A stretch of DNA of 64,000 nucleotides from NCBI GenBank assembly GCA_014706295.1, contig JACSVZ010000002.1, positions 134,810,963 through 134,874,962 of the forward strand. Reading direction: 5' to 3'. The stretch is from Lycocorax pyrrhopterus obiensis. Its lineage: Eukaryota; Chordata; Aves; Passeriformes; Paradisaeidae. How positions within the stretch are numbered: the stretch's first letter is position 1; each line of letters starts with the position of its first letter. This document shows positions 41,889-56,336 of the stretch, piece after piece. The notes under the pieces were generated by a model. That model was not told the DNA's origin and made no database searches. It worked only from the letters and a program-made list of their open reading frames with translations. The position numbers and the translations under genes are program-made.

Positions 41889-44800
41889 CTGCAACCATAA
41901 GCTTCTAAAATGCGTTATTCCTGTTGTATTACATTCCTCTTCCTTTCCTGTGCTTTTTAACTGCGAATACTGCTTTAGCAGGAATTGAATAGCAAGCTTC
42001 AATTCTAAGGAGAGTATTTCTGCAAAAGTCAGTCAGAGATGTTGCTGGGTTCTCATTGTGTCACCTGCTGCATGGTTTTTCTATGTGCCTGGTTTGAAAG
42101 CAGTATTCAGGTTTACAGAGAGTAAAAGTTTTTTGAAAAGTCACATGCAAGGCTTCTATTTAAATGTAGTTATTCAACATCAGTACAGATGTTGAGAGAG
42201 ATGAAGCGAGGACATTAGCTGCCCTGGTAATCTGGTCAGACTGTTCCTACAGCAGCCGTGTCAGCCAAGAAAATCTCCAACTACAGAGAGCTGCGCTGGG
42301 AAAAGAATCAGCAGCAAAGTGCTTCGTTCACAAGTGGAGGAGGCTGTGTTGGTGGTGCTGAGCAATTGCCACGGTAAGCTAAATGGGAAATTAAACCTGA
42401 TCTGCTCTAATTGCATTGAGTAAACTATCCCATGGATTTCATTTCAGTTTATGTTGACTTGGAATGGGTTTTGGTTAAGCGCACAATGTGGTTGGAGGCA
42501 CGCGCTGGAGCGGTAGCTGTGCTTGGCTGTGACGTGTGTAACTTTCTACAGGTAAAGTTACAATCCCTCCTGTAGGAAGTAGCAGCAGCTATTCCTGTCT
42601 TTTGGGAAGGAGCAAATTTGTAATGACAGGGACTCTGCCCTGCACTGCTCTGGCCAGGTGACCAGGAAGGAGGGATGTGTTTGGCCTTTTCCTTTGTTGG
42701 GATGGGGAGAGGACCCAAAGTAGATCAACAGCAGCACTGGGACAGGCACTGCAGGGAAGGACCTAGAAATGCACCAAGACATGGAACCATTTACTCCGTG
42801 CAAGCTGGTTAGAGATGTGACCTAAAACGTGGGCAGCAAATGAAGGGATCCTGGAAGCATGGGACAAGTGCCTGTCTGACGCTGTTTCCATGTGTGGTTG
42901 GTACATGCTGCTGTGCACTTTGACCCACACTACCCAGGGTTTTGCCCCTGGCATTCAGTCACAAAAAAAAAAATAAGCCATTGCCTCCTAGCTTGTGTCC
43001 ACCCAGCATGGATGTGAGGCAAGTTCAGGTGAATGAGTGCGTTCAGGCAGCCTTGGACCTATGCTGCAGAGGTCTGCTGGTTTTCCCTCCAGAAGTCCCC
43101 AGCTGCATCACGTAGCTCCTGAGAGAATCCACTTATAGATCACCCAGGGATGTGGGTGTAGGTAAATGTCGAAAATTTATTATAAAAAGTATGTTTGCCT
43201 TTTTCTTGACCTTCTAGGTATTTGGGCCTTATGAAAATTGATCAACTACAGGTCGGTGTGAAGCCATCCCTGGCCATGGTGTTACTTAGAAGTTAGTCTG
43301 AATTTCAGTTTGCAGCTGGATCTCTTTTGTGCTCCCTGTATTTCAAATCAGAAAGAATATTTTCAGACGCTGAAGAAAAGCAGAGAGTACTTTGCAAGTA
43401 ATAATATTTTCCATGTAAAAGTGAAAAAGAAGTGAAATACTAAGCTGTTAGTATTTTAAAGCATGACTGCTTTTAGATGGTGTATACCTGTGGAGCACAA
43501 AGGAGGGATTAATTTTCCCCCTCAGGTTAGCGGCTATTTTATGGAAGGAAGTATTTTATGGCACAGGCACTGCAGAAACAGGCAGGTGGGCAGCTCTGAG
43601 GCATGGTGGATGTTGCTACCTCTGCTTAAAGACTTTGATCTGAGACTGAATTTAGAGTATCCAGTATAAATACACAGTACAAGATGGTGAAGCAGGAGTA
43701 AAATGCCAGCAAATAACTGCAGTGCAGCATGTCAGTACACAGTGCTATGTGGCTGTGGTGTTAACATCTCCCACACTGAAATGGCTGCAAAACAGTTTAC
43801 AGAGTGGAAGCATTGCTTCAAGCGAGGCAGAGTTTTGAGAAGAAAACGTGAAGTGACACTGTTGCACAGAAAGTTTTGTGTGCCCAGTCTTTCATATTTT
43901 CAGTCCTTCGCCTCTCTGCATTTCTTCTCTCAGACAGATAGTGGTTCCAAACAGGCTCTGCCCAGCTGTCATTTCAGCATCCGCAGGACTGGTAACCAGG
44001 TCTCATTTCTGATAGTAAAGTTTGGGTCATCCTTTACCTTGGTGACTTGAAATGTTTTGCTGGGCAGTGGCATATTTTCATGGGCAACCTTCTGCTCTGA
44101 AGACAAAATCATACTATTTCTATCTCTCGCACTTTAACTTCTCTCTGCTTTACCTTTGCAATGAGCATTCCTATTGTAAAGAGTTCCTTAGCCCTTTAAG
44201 CCCTTTTTAATATAAACCATTGCTTTTAAAGGTCCATTTTGCCTGTTGTAAGAAATCTGACATATTGGAATTAGTGACAGAATTTTAAATATGGAGGTGA
44301 TATGCTGTAAAATCTCAGTTGCAGTTTGCATTAGATTTAGATTTAAAGTGAGCAAAAATGTAATTGAAGGGTAAAAATTGGCAATACTCATAGCCTAGGA
44401 ATTATGTTTCAGACTTTGGAAGGAAAATGGTTTGGCTTATTTTTTTTCACTTTCAGGAACACTATTATTTTCTGACTTAATGGTTTCAGATGCTGTTAAA
44501 TGAAAAAAATATTTCTGGAGTAAGTGAATTTTGCAGGTGCTTTGTCCTGGGGTGTCTCTTGGAGTTTTACAGTATGACTCTTTGTGAAAGCAACAGGTCA
44601 CAAACCTTCATAAAGTGGCTTCCAGCCAGCCAGGAGTGACAGCTGAGGTTGCAGCCGCCCTGGTGGGGTGTGACAGACCTGCCCAGCCCAGCATTTCACC
44701 ATGCTGGGGGTGTGGCTGCAGCAGGGGACAGCACTCAGATATCCCTTTGCGAAAAATGTGTTGTATTGCAGACAAAGAAGAAGAAAAAGGATTCAGATCT

Positions 44801-47800
44801 TACAGTCTCGAGGACTAAAGGCTTGGCACATTGCACAAATGTGGCCCAATCTTAACTGAAGTACTGACTGGATTTAGTTACCACAACTGGCACTTGGCTG
44901 CCAGTTTGGGCACCCAAACTACTGGAAGAGGTTTGCTCTCAGCAGGAGCTCCCCATGGCCATCACCATCTCACATATTTATTATTTGTTTATAAATAACA
45001 ATGTATTATTCTTACTGTCTCAGGCAAGCATTTGGGTTAGCTATTAAATTTTCTTTAATTGTAAAGAAAAAGTATATTTTTCTTGGTGATCGTAAGAGGA
45101 AATTCTTGTCGTTTTCTTTTTCCTACAAATGAAGAAGCAGAGCCCTCCATGTGAACCACACTCCCGCTCCTCAAGGGCCCAATCCCACGCTGTGCTCACA
45201 CGTCCAGGCACAGCAGCAGATGGCTGAAACGTTGGAATTTGGTGGAGTGAGAGCTCCTCCATCAAAGACCAGCATCTCTCTTACTGTCACTCCAAAGCAG
45301 CCAGGATCCCCATCCTGGCACAGGCAAGGCAGATTTGATCAATAGGCATTTTAAGTGCTCCTATTAAAAAACAAACGTAACCTACCACGTGGTTGTGAGG
45401 TCTGAGGCTTCAGCACACTGAGCTGCGAGGTGGAAGTTATCTCGGAAAGCTGAGGCTTAGGCTATCCCTTACAGCCTTGTACGTCTTGTAGTCAGTCCCA
45501 GGAACAACCAGCTCTCCTTGGGGAATGGTAACAATTACCTAAACATGTAACTTATTTTAAAGACAGCCTATGATTTTTAGTTATATGATTGCTTTCCTGC
45601 CTTTTACTTGTTTCACCAAAGGTCAATTACGATTTTTTCTGCTCAAATCTTATTTTTTTTCCGACAAAAATTTGCATGTCAAATGACAGAAAAAATGTTT
45701 TTGGTGTTTCTTGTTAAGATCATGAACTGCCATTTAGTTTTTTCTTTAAAAAAAAGAAAAGAAGTCCTGACGTGTACTCAAAACACGTTAATTCCTTAAT
45801 TTCTTAGATGTATCTCTTTGGTCCGCTCCACCTCTCTTTAATTGGAGAAGCCTTTTTAGGCTTATGCTCTTCCCTGCTTACACAGTGTCATTGCAGTAGC
45901 ACCCCAGGCACTGGGTGGCTGAGGTGCTTTCTGGAGCACTTCATACCACAGTAAGAGTTTCTGAAGTCACCTACATGTCTGTGTTGGTAACGTCCTCAGG
46001 CTGGACCGGGCTCTTAGAAGTGTCTTGGTTTTGTTTTATTTTCAACTTGTTAAACATGAAAGAGAGGTAGGAGAAATGTTAGTCAAAGATGCAGGTTTTA
46101 CAAGTATTTCTCATTCACTTGATGTAAAATAAATTCTTTACAGCATAACTGGAATGTCTTTGCACTTGTTCCAGGATGGTTGCACCCAGCTCTGAGAAGA
46201 GAACAGGGCCTTTCCAAGTAACACACAGTTAACTCTGCCAGCTTTACATGTAGCCTTTAGTCAGAGATGTATGTAATTTCTATTTTACAGCTGTCCAGAC
46301 ACACTTTTGAAAAACCTAAGCCGTATACACCAGATGTTACTTAGTCCAGTGTGGTCTACCTTGGCCTCTTTCCAAACCTGTCTGCATATAATTTTCAAGT
46401 CCCAACAGCCCTGCAGTGCTAGAAGATAAAAACTGACCATAACTGTACCCTTTCATATTACTTAGAGCTCAGTTTAATTATCTGAAACACTACCAGATAT
46501 ATAGTTCAATCAGGAGAATTCCACCTTAACATTAACTACTACCATATCCATTTTTTTTCTAATTTGAGACAGGTTTTGGATTACCAGCTCTGAATTATGC
46601 AAAGTTCAAATCAGCGATTAATATAATTACCTAGAGAGGGATTTTTTTCTTAAATTGTTAATAATGGAGTGTGTTTATATGGCCTTATTGAGGAAGGCAG
46701 TCCATGAATTTATATGATTTTGTTTATGCACAGATGGGTGGGGTATGTGTGTACGATTTGGACTTGATATTTAAAAAATATGATTTACAGACCTGCTAAG
46801 CAACTTGCAGTGCTGATGATACCCTCTCAAGAAAGAAAGTTTTTCAAGTTTTTTGAGTCACCCCTGTTTAAGCATTTGCTTATAATCAAATGAATGCCGA
46901 AGTGCTTCCCTGAAGATGTCAGGAACTCAAAGATGGTTTTAAATCAGGGCCTTCAGTGCCTGTAAAGTTTCTTTCAGAGCCCTGGTTCTGACTGTAGCCT
47001 GACTCTGATGAGCTATTTAGGTTTCTAGCCCTCTTTTGTGGGATTTGTGTGCTTTGTAAGCCTCGGCCCTTGCCCTGGAAGCACAAGGACAAGAAATTAT
47101 TCTGAAGTTATGCGGAGAGCCCCACACTCTTTAGACAGTATTTTCAATGTATTGATTATTATCTGGTATTAAACCATATTTTAATATGAAAAAATAGAAA
47201 TCTGTTTAATAGTTTGGTTATTTTGTAGTCATTGTTGATTTTCTTAGTATTTCCCTTTATTGGTATGAATTTCTGCATATATTGACTGTGATAAATTTAT
47301 CTCATTTGTCTTTGCTGAATTTTTTTATTTGTCTTCACAACTGTTCCTTTAGTTTTGGATCAGGAAAGAGTTCAGATAAACAACAAACCAAGGAAAATAC
47401 TGGTGAGAATTTGTAAAAAACGATGACTGGTGGCTCAGAAGGTGTAATCGATGGAAACAGCAGCCACTTGGCTTATGAATTAATTTTATCAGCACACATA
47501 AGCAAGAACCCATGTGACAAATTAGAATAAACAAACACATTTGATATTAACTATTAAGCACATTCCTTTTATAAGTAATCTATGTCTTGACTGTTATTCC
47601 CTGAATGATGCATTTCAAGTAGTGGTACTGCAGGGTAAAGCTATATCAGATAAAATGTTTAATGAAGGAAGTAGATATTCTGTCTGCACTCTGTGCATAG
47701 CTGCTTTTCATTTAAGATTTTTATAGAATAGTACAGTCATAAGAAATCTTATCCAGCCTATATCTTTATCGATTTCTTATACCTACATTACATTAAATCG

Positions 47801-50800
47801 CCCCTTGCTTCACGTTTCTCCTATATTGATTCATATTATCTTCAATATTTCAGCTTGTCCTTTTCAACTTTAAATTTTGTGATCTCCTTCATGAGTCAGA
47901 ACTGGCAGAGTCACTGAAGATTTTTTGCCTCTTTTTGTCTTGCAGCTTTAAGAACACATTAAATTCCATACGCCCTCTCTTGATGCTACGGCTTCCCTGC
48001 TCCTTTTCTCCAGTCCAGTGCTCGCATTATGAGCTCCTGCTAAAACTGAAAGCTTTTGGAAAATCAAATCTAAGATGTTCCAGTGACTTAAAAGGCCCAG
48101 TGCTTGTAAGTTTAAGGATGTTTGCCTAATATCACATCACCGAAATGGAACAGATAAGATGAAGTGTAAAGTATATGTAACGTGGCTTGCAGTTAAGTGC
48201 AGTAATTGGAGAATGCAGGCAGCAGATCTGGGAAGGTGATAAGGTAAGCAAAAGCTTCTTGGGAAAGGTAAACTGTCTGAAGAGCTGACAGTGATATGCA
48301 CTGACTGGAAGGAACCCAAAATTGTTTTAGCCTTTAAGCATCCAACAGACATTGAAGTAATTGAGTAATCATACACTCTGGGTCCAGTATTCAGTCACTG
48401 ATACCCCATGCGTCTCAGTTATTGGTGTAATTTAAAATCTGATTGCCACATAATTGACCAAATTCTCTCCTCTACTTTTCATAAGTTGTCCTATTGGATT
48501 CAATATGAAGAACGTTTGCTTAAGTGCAGTGAGCAGGATTTGTGTCATGGGCTTATTTTGCTTCTCAAAAGTGTTATTCCGCCGTGCATGTCTGTATAGC
48601 ACCACAGAAGAAAAATACTTATTCTAAAGGGAAAATACCTGAAGCACCATAGATTAGATAAATTCTCAAAAGGTGTGGGCTTTCTGTTTCCTTCCAGTGT
48701 TAGTCACTTTTCTTATGTTACGCCAAAAATTGTCCCCAATCTCCCTTTGGTGCCAGTGTTTGAAGCGTGTCAGATTCTGCACGTAAAAGAGACGCCTGCC
48801 CCTATGTGTTTCTTGGAATGACAGCTTCTACCTTCAAAGTCATTTGGGCCAGAAATTTTCATTAAAAAATATTTGGTACAATGCCACATCCTTGTCTGCT
48901 TATCAATCTTAATATTCAACAAAACATTTCAATATTGCTAAGCAGCCCAGATCGGAATCACCCATTGAGCATGGGAACACCTTTTAAGTGCTGTTTTTGT
49001 GTATAGCACCTCATATGCTGAGGCTCAGGGTGCATAGGCGTAACTGTGGTGCAGATAATAAATACTAACCATCAGCAGAGCTTTAAGGTGGGTCCTAGTG
49101 CAATGAGCATACAGCTTTGTGGAACAAGCCAGCCCTAATCTGTTGGTAAAATGGTGATGGGCTGCACGTGCTCCCTAGTACTGAGGTGATTGATTAATAG
49201 CATGAAGTGTTATAGGACAGGTAAAAGATCTGGTCACCCCCACAGGCTGCAGTGGTAGAAGCCAGCCCACAGCTTATGCAGAAACTTGCCCCTTTAGAAT
49301 TTTCCCAACTAGGAGTAATATATGCCATGGAGAAGCTTTCTTGAGGTTAATGTGAGTTAGTTAAGCTTGGAATTTGTTCAAGAGGTTTCTTTTGTAAAGT
49401 CCCCCCGTCGATGATTCCTTCCACCCTCCTCACTCTCCCCAGCAATGGGCTGCTTTCAGGTTGCTCTAGCACAGTAACACTCGTCTGGTAAACTAACATT
49501 ATTCTGAACAACTCCTAGTAAACTAAACGAGACATGGCACTGCTGTGCAGTCATACAGTGCAACTGGTAGCACACTTTCTAGCCTGACCTGGGCTGTGGC
49601 AACCATCATTTCTCCATGGAAGTACGTCCATGGAATGGGCATCCCCAGCAATTTGGGGAATTGGGCAGCTTAGGAACTGTTCCAAAAGCCAGAAGAGGTG
49701 AGAGCACCCTCTTGGAGGAGAGAGGGGCAGGGTACAGCTGCATTGACATGAGCTGTGCTGTGCAAAGTCAGAAAACGCTCTGGCACATCATGTGCAATAA
49801 AATAAGCAACAGATATGTGTGCATTTGGGGATGAAAATTGTCCTCTGGTTGTAACCTGATTCTGTTCATTGAGACTCTGTATTTAGCTATCTTGTCCCCT
49901 TTATACTACAAAGCAGCCTGCCAGGCTCTGAGACTCCCCTCCATCATCACTTCTGCAGACAGCAGCACTCATGGCTGCCACCCATCTAACTGACACATCA
50001 CCTCCCCACATCTTTCAAAGTTTTCACTCCTGGAAAGAGGACTGAGTTTTCAGAGCGAAAGAAGGGTTGAAGATGCCTAGCCTCTCTAAGACATGGCCCT
50101 TCCTATCTAACTGCACTGCTGAAGCTCACCCTGTAGCTTTCACCAGCTCATGTCTCGATCTCTGCACACTTTCTCTAGGTATGATAAATGCAGCATTGCT
50201 CCTTGCTTCCATTGAGCATATTGCTGCATGGGTCATCCTTCAGCTTTGTTGCTTTGACTGTGACACTCTCTGTAATCTTTCCCCAATTCCTCTTTATCAT
50301 TTAAAAAATAAGCTCCTTTCCTTCAGTTCATAAAACCTTTCCACACTTAATCTTCATCCTGCCCATTGTTCAGTAAAAAGGATCAACTCCACCTTCCATG
50401 ATGCCTGTGATAGGTTTTCAGCCAGACACTGCCAAGCTCTCTCCCTTGCTGCCCTGCAGCACAGGCAGGGCTCTATCCACATCCCATTCCTCACAGCCAG
50501 CTGCACATCTTCATTTTACCTGCTGCCTGTGGAAAACTAGATGAATGTGAAGTGTCACTGACTATGCATACCTCATATTTATACTGTCTTGCCAATCCAT
50601 ATCAAGCCATTGCCTTTCCAATTTGATTGAAAAAAAAGTGGTTTGCAAATATGTTAAGCTTGTCAGAACTATAATTTTAATAGGACATGAAGCTCAGTGG
50701 TTTTTTCTGAAATTGGGTTTAAATTCTTCTAGAGGAGGGTTGGTATATTATTTAAATCAGACAGGTCTAGGAATAACTCTAAGGTGTCATTGTACCACAG

Positions 50801-53800
50801 AGTATGTTTAAAAAATAATAGTACTTGTAAAAATACCTGATTTTACTTCATTCTGCAGGAAATATACCCTATCTTCTGCTGCCTCTCAGTGTTTGTCTGT
50901 TTTTGTATGTACTGTTACACTTTTGTTGGTCTGGAATAGAAGCTCTTGACTACTATTTATGATTTCAAAGTAGGTGTTGATTCCAGCAATTTCCCAATAT
51001 GTCTTTTTTAAAGTTAAAATCAAAACAGAATCTGGTTCAAGGATATGACTGAGAGGAAATGGTACATATTTTCTTTTGTTTGATTCTGAATGCTGATAGA
51101 AAAAAAAAATCTAGAGCCAGTCTACCCAAAAAATTTCTTTTAGAAAAAGTTACTTTAAAAAAAGGTGATTTTTGTGCAAAATGGTTTCTTGCATGCATCC
51201 TTCTTTTGTAAACATACAATTAATTTCTTCAATGCAAATAATGAATCACAAATCATACAATATGTATGATTTTTTACTAAAAATGGAACCAGTTGCCTTA
51301 GAGATTTGTAAATGTTGGAATAATATATGAGATCGTCTTTCCCAGTGCCCCATAAAGCTTAGACTTTTCCATTGAGAGATGTCAGCTAAGGTGATTATGC
51401 TGTGAGCACTGTAAGCCTCGGGATTTCACAGCAGATCTCAAATGTATAGTAAGACTAATTAGCCCATTTTAAACAGGACTTGGTGTTTTTTAAAAGGAGA
51501 GCACGATTATATTTTATAGTATTCTATAGAACCAGTTCAAGGTAATTAAATGGAAAAACAATGTAATAAATTCTTGGAAACAATCCCCTATAAATATTGG
51601 TTTATCATTTGGCATTCTCCTCTCATTTCCACCGGATACCAGTGGGATTTGTATATCCGCTTCCTTTATGTTTCTAATTAAGGAACCACGTCAGATTTGT
51701 GGAAAACCTACACAATCTGTCACTTTGACTGCTGAGGAATGGGCATGCTTCCCTGACCCCTCTCCCCATCAATCTGAATAGATCCAATTTCTTTGATTTA
51801 TATTGAATAGAATTTCATTGGTGCTACTGCATAAATCTAAAAAGACTTTAACATTTTTTTTCACCTAAACAATGATTGGGTGGAATGTGTCTGTTTAAAA
51901 GTGACCTTGCTCCAGTATTTGAACTTTGGCTTATAACAGGGGAGAAAAAAATTTTAGTTGTTTTTACTCTCAAAGACTCATGAAAGTCATCACTGAGTTT
52001 TCCAAGGTATTTGATTAATTTAAAGTTTTTCACCCAAAGTATGACATTCTGTCATGCTTAAAATGCAATTTATTCAGAAAATGGCCTTAATAAGTGTAAG
52101 AAGACTAATTAGGGTAGGGTTATTGCTATTTTTTAAAACCATGCTTCTCTATAAAAACATGCCTTGTGCCAGCACTACACAACTGACAAAGCCAAGCTGA
52201 AGTGCTTTAAAAATTTGAAGACATTTGGTTTGCTTCGTTATAAATGTTGAGAGGAGCATTTTCTGCTCTCTGGGCTAGACTTGCAAGAGGCTCGGGGCCC
52301 AGTGGCAGGAGGGTTGCAGGGCTGTAACAGTAACAGTGCCTTGCACTTCCATCCCCACCATACGTTCATAAACCAAACAGCCCAAGGGCAGGCACCAGGC
52401 ACTCTTTTCATCCCCCACTCTCCTGCCTACTGGGATAAGTCCTTGCTCCCACAGTGTGACCTGACATTGCTGGGAGAGTGCTCCGTGCGGTGGGAGCAGC
52501 CCAACAGCTTCACACCATGGACAACTGGTGGAGCTGGAGCTCGAGCCTGGCTCCTGGGCCAGCTTCATTGCCCCAAATAGTGAGTGCTCCTGCTTTGGGT
52601 CCCAGAGACAGGGCTTAGGACTGAGGAGGGAACATCAGGGGTGATGCACCTCCCCTCTACTGCTCCTTGGCTGGCCCCATGTCTTTTGACACTTGCATTT
52701 TTAAATGATACTTTACATCCCTTAATCATATTACACTTGTTGGCTTAGGTGGAGTGTGAGGGCACCCAGATTGTGGTGTGAGTCCTAATGTGATGCTGCC
52801 TTAAATCCTGCCTTCATTTGCCCTGATCCCGGGAATGTCTGTGAGGAAACTGACGGGTGAGCAAGGATGGTTTGGCTGCCCAGCACTGAGTGCCTGTGAG
52901 CACACCACGGTCACCTGCAAAGGGGAACCACACTGTGTTTTTGGAGCAGCATATTGTGTGTCCAGGTCTCTCTATACAAGTGAAATAGGCTGTAGCCAGG
53001 GCTCTCCCTGCCTCAGAAAATTTTGGAGGGCCCCTTCAACTAATGCAGGAGATGTCACAGGCTGGATACCACCAGCAATGCACAGCCCAGAATTTGATGG
53101 TGCAGGTGGAACTGCCTCACCCAGGCACATTTGCATCATTAGCCATCACATCATGTACAGAATTCACAGATAGTCACAGACAGCAAAGGCATCTGAAAGA
53201 TTCCATGTTTCTACCTTAGAGATTTAGCCACTACTTACCTCACCCCAGGGACCACATTTACCATCCACAGCAAGAATTAGGGCTCCTCTTCCAGTTTTGG
53301 GCCCAAAACCCATGTTCATTTATTCTAGCTCGCCCTCCAATTGCAGAAGGAGTTGGGATGTCCGCACAGACAACCTGCTGAACCCCAAAACCAGTCAAAG
53401 CAAACTATGGCTCTGTTTAGCTTACCAACAATATAGTTTCCTCTGCATTGATTTGAATCACACAGTCAAAGCCAGCTTGCCATGAGGCATTTTTTATGAA
53501 GCCTTCCAAAGCCCTTATTTTTGCCTAAGAGAGAATATTTAGGTAAATCTTTGATATGTCTGGAAATTGCTTTTTTTCTTGGTGATTTATTCAAATACAG
53601 TGATTTTGCATATTCAAGTGCTTTCCTTCTGGTCGCTGTAGTGCTAATTCTCATTCCAAAGCACTGACAAATACGATTTTTGTTAGTGCCGGGTATGCTG
53701 CAGAAAGCATTTTCATAGTGCAAGACATCATTACAAGAATCTGGAAAAGTTGAAGCCTTTCTATTGTTTTCCAAGTAAGTAGAAGATGGATCACCACTGG

Positions 53801-56063
53801 GTTCCTCAGGTTCCAGGAGCAAGCTTCCCTGCCAGAGGTTACTTATCTGGTATTTAGCATCCTATCACTCTCCTTAATTAGGGGTACTGCAAAATTCCTC
53901 ATCTAGATTAACACATTACATGTAATTACTTATCATTCTGGAGTTCTGCATCATAAACTGCTCACTTTAAGATGTCTGAGATGATATATAAAAATTTTTA
54001 TTCCAGAGTTCTAAGTAAAATCTCTAGCCACCAAACTGGAATGTAATTTTAACCCATATGTTTCTTTAAGCCTGATAATTCCCTTAGTGTCCTTCTGCAT
54101 TGGTCACATGTCTTCTCTGTGTCCAATGCTGCTTTGCAAACATACACATTATTGAATTTTGACTAGCAACAGATCATAGGCTTGACCAAATGGCTGCATG
54201 AACATGCCTTGATATTATAAATATAATTTCTGTATTTCAATCTTGGCATTCTTTAATCTTGGGCATCAGACAAAAAGAGGACAGAAGCAGTAAAAATGAG
54301 ATGTAAAAGTTTCTTTGAACATGCTTTGTCCCCAAACACCTGCAGAAAGACCCAGAGCAGCCCACCTAGGGCGATAGAGCAACAGCCAGGAATGGCGCAG
54401 AAGCTATTGCAGATGCTTGGGAATGGTGTTTGAAGTTGTTAAGAAATGTGCCACGAGTGCAATCTGCCTGACAGACGCTCAGCCGCCAACTGTGCCTAAC
54501 GAGATGCTAACGAGGGTAAGGCAGGGAGAGGAGCAAAAACACAAACACGAGACAGACCCTGTGTACCACCGTATGTGTATCCTTGTACCTCGTGCCACTG
54601 CTTGGTCTCACCTGGGAGCCACTGGATGAGCCAGCGGTGCAACTTCCTGACAGTTTAGGGCTTTGTGCTCAACCCTCCTGCGAGAGTGGTGTGTCACAGT
54701 GGGGGCAGACACGGCAGGATGGAAAACGTCCTCCTCCGAGGGGCTGTAGGGTGCAGATGTTCCCCAGGCTGTTACCTGCTCCTTGGTCCCAGCCACAGGG
54801 ACAATGTTTCAAGTGGAAGTTTGCAAACGGCTGGAGAAAATCCAGGGAAAGCTCTGTAAGTGCTCTGCCATTTTAGGTACAGATGGAGCTTTTGTTAATG
54901 CCTTGGGGCTGGATGATAGGAGCTGTGAAGATCTACTCTTTGTTTGCTGACAGAGCTCTGAAACATTTGGATAAGCATGGAGATTACTTTCATCAAGCTG
55001 AAAAGTCCACGGCTGTGTAATATGTTCGTACTCCTGAGACTGAGGAATTATCTGACACTTTAGAAGGGAAGAAATCATGTATTCAGGACAGTGCAAGTGT
55101 TATGCTGGAGACTTACATTTAAATGCGTGCAGCAGTGATAAAATAGGGAAGTCTGTATAAGGAATACAAAAACTGTATGTCTAGTTTCTATGTAAAAAAT
55201 GAAAAAGGGTTTCCAGCTTACCTGTGGACAGAGAGAATTGCACCTGAAAACCACTGTGCCCCTGTTTGCCCACTACAGAGAGCAGTGACACTTGACCTTG
55301 GAACCATAATGTTCCCAACCTCTATGTTTATCAAACATGTTGCCAGCAGGCCACAATGAGAAAATGTAAAGTCTGGCCATGAAAGTGTTGTCTGACCACA
55401 CCGTTGGGAATCACTGAAGCACAAATAACACCTCTCTACTTAGTTCTGCAGTTCCCTGTGCCTGTAAATTACAGATAGCAGCAACACAAGAAAAACAAGT
55501 ACTGCATGTGTTACTTGGTCTTAAACTGAAGAGAGGCTGGTAGCTCTGTGGGGCACGGCAGCGGCGCATGGAAGCTCATTCCCCATGTGGGTTAGATTGC
55601 GTGCTGCGTGTTCCTGCCGAGGTCAAGCAGCCGGGCAGGCTGTGGATCAGGCCAGGTTTCTGCGGTGGCCACCACAGCCACTGCGGCGGGATTTTCTCCT
55701 CCTGTGAAGTTTTTTTGCTGCCCCTTTCCATCCCAGGAGGAAATCTTCTTCCTTATTGAAGGTCTAGTGGAAGGCTTCAACGCGCCTCTGGACATTAGCG
55801 TAAATACTTACCAAAGATTTTTGAGGAGAATGATACATATTTTTGTTCAAAAGCATTTTGACTGCATGTTTTCAATACAGAATAATTGAGATATTTTAAG
55901 TTTTAATCACAGAAGTTGGGCTTCTGCCAAATAATTTGCTATTAATTACCTCTAGGCCTGGGGGATTCAAGTAAAGCACTGGAATAATGTCACATGTGAG
56001 AGAACAGACCATGCAGCTGAGAGAATGAGAATTAGGCCATTGCAGCATGCAAAATATATCAAC
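41889..56063. other. Intergenic, no gene supported
   Basis: About 14 kb with alternating AT-rich and GC-richer stretches (notably 52260-53170). A minus-strand run of 131 codons without a stop (53466-53861) is described separately. I see no transposon family, RNA gene or splice-consistent exon set. Confidence 0.65.
53466..53861 (-). other. 131-codon stop-free frame, unrecognised
   Basis: From 53861 down to a TGA at 53466-53468. The translation has protein-like composition (acidic EPEEPSGDPS early, then a Lys/Arg-rich C-terminal half with RKALEYAKSLYLNKSPRKK). The first ATG comes late, so an unspliced product would have only about 60 residues. A full product would need splicing from upstream, and the nearest minus-strand acceptor candidates have weak pyrimidine tracts. 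No family resemblance is known to me. It may be chance or a decayed exon. Confidence 0.15.
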
Positions 56064-56336
56064 ACAGAATCATAGAGTCATTAAGGTTGGAAAAGGTGTC
56101 CAAAATCGTTGAGTCCAACCATTAACCTAACACAGACAGGTCCACCACTAAACCATGTCCCTAAGCACCACATCTCCATGTTTTTTGAACACTTTCAGAG
56201 ATGATGATTCCACTACTTCCTTGGCAGCCTGTACCAGGGCCTGACCACTCTTTCAGCAGTCCTCTGGTGCAACTTGAGGCCATTTCCTCTTTTCCTGTCA
56301 ATTATTACCTGGGAGAAGAGACCGACCCTCACCTCG
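56064..56336 (-). mobile_element. CR1 LINE 3' fragment with internal deletion
   Basis: The + strand reads as the reverse complement of a CR1 3' end: CAGAATCATAGAGTCATTAA, GTTGAGTCCAACCATTAACC, CCACCACTAAACCATGTCCC, AACTTGAGGCCATTTCCTCT and GGGAGAAGAGACCGACCCTC, in the order usual for bird CR1. Relative to the usual order, about 30 bases (the stretch before GGTGCAACTTGAGG) are missing at about 56258. It is 5'-truncated, as nearly all CR1 copies are. Confidence 0.95.

Noticed and set aside
41754..42002. 82-codon minus-strand frame with a Tyr/Ile repeat
   Set aside because: The repeat is the translated hexanucleotide microsatellite.
54809..55096. 95-codon minus-strand frame with plausible composition, considered as an upstream exon of the 53.5-kb frame
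   Set aside because: It starts just after an in-frame TAA and has no convincing acceptor or donor joining it in phase to 53861.
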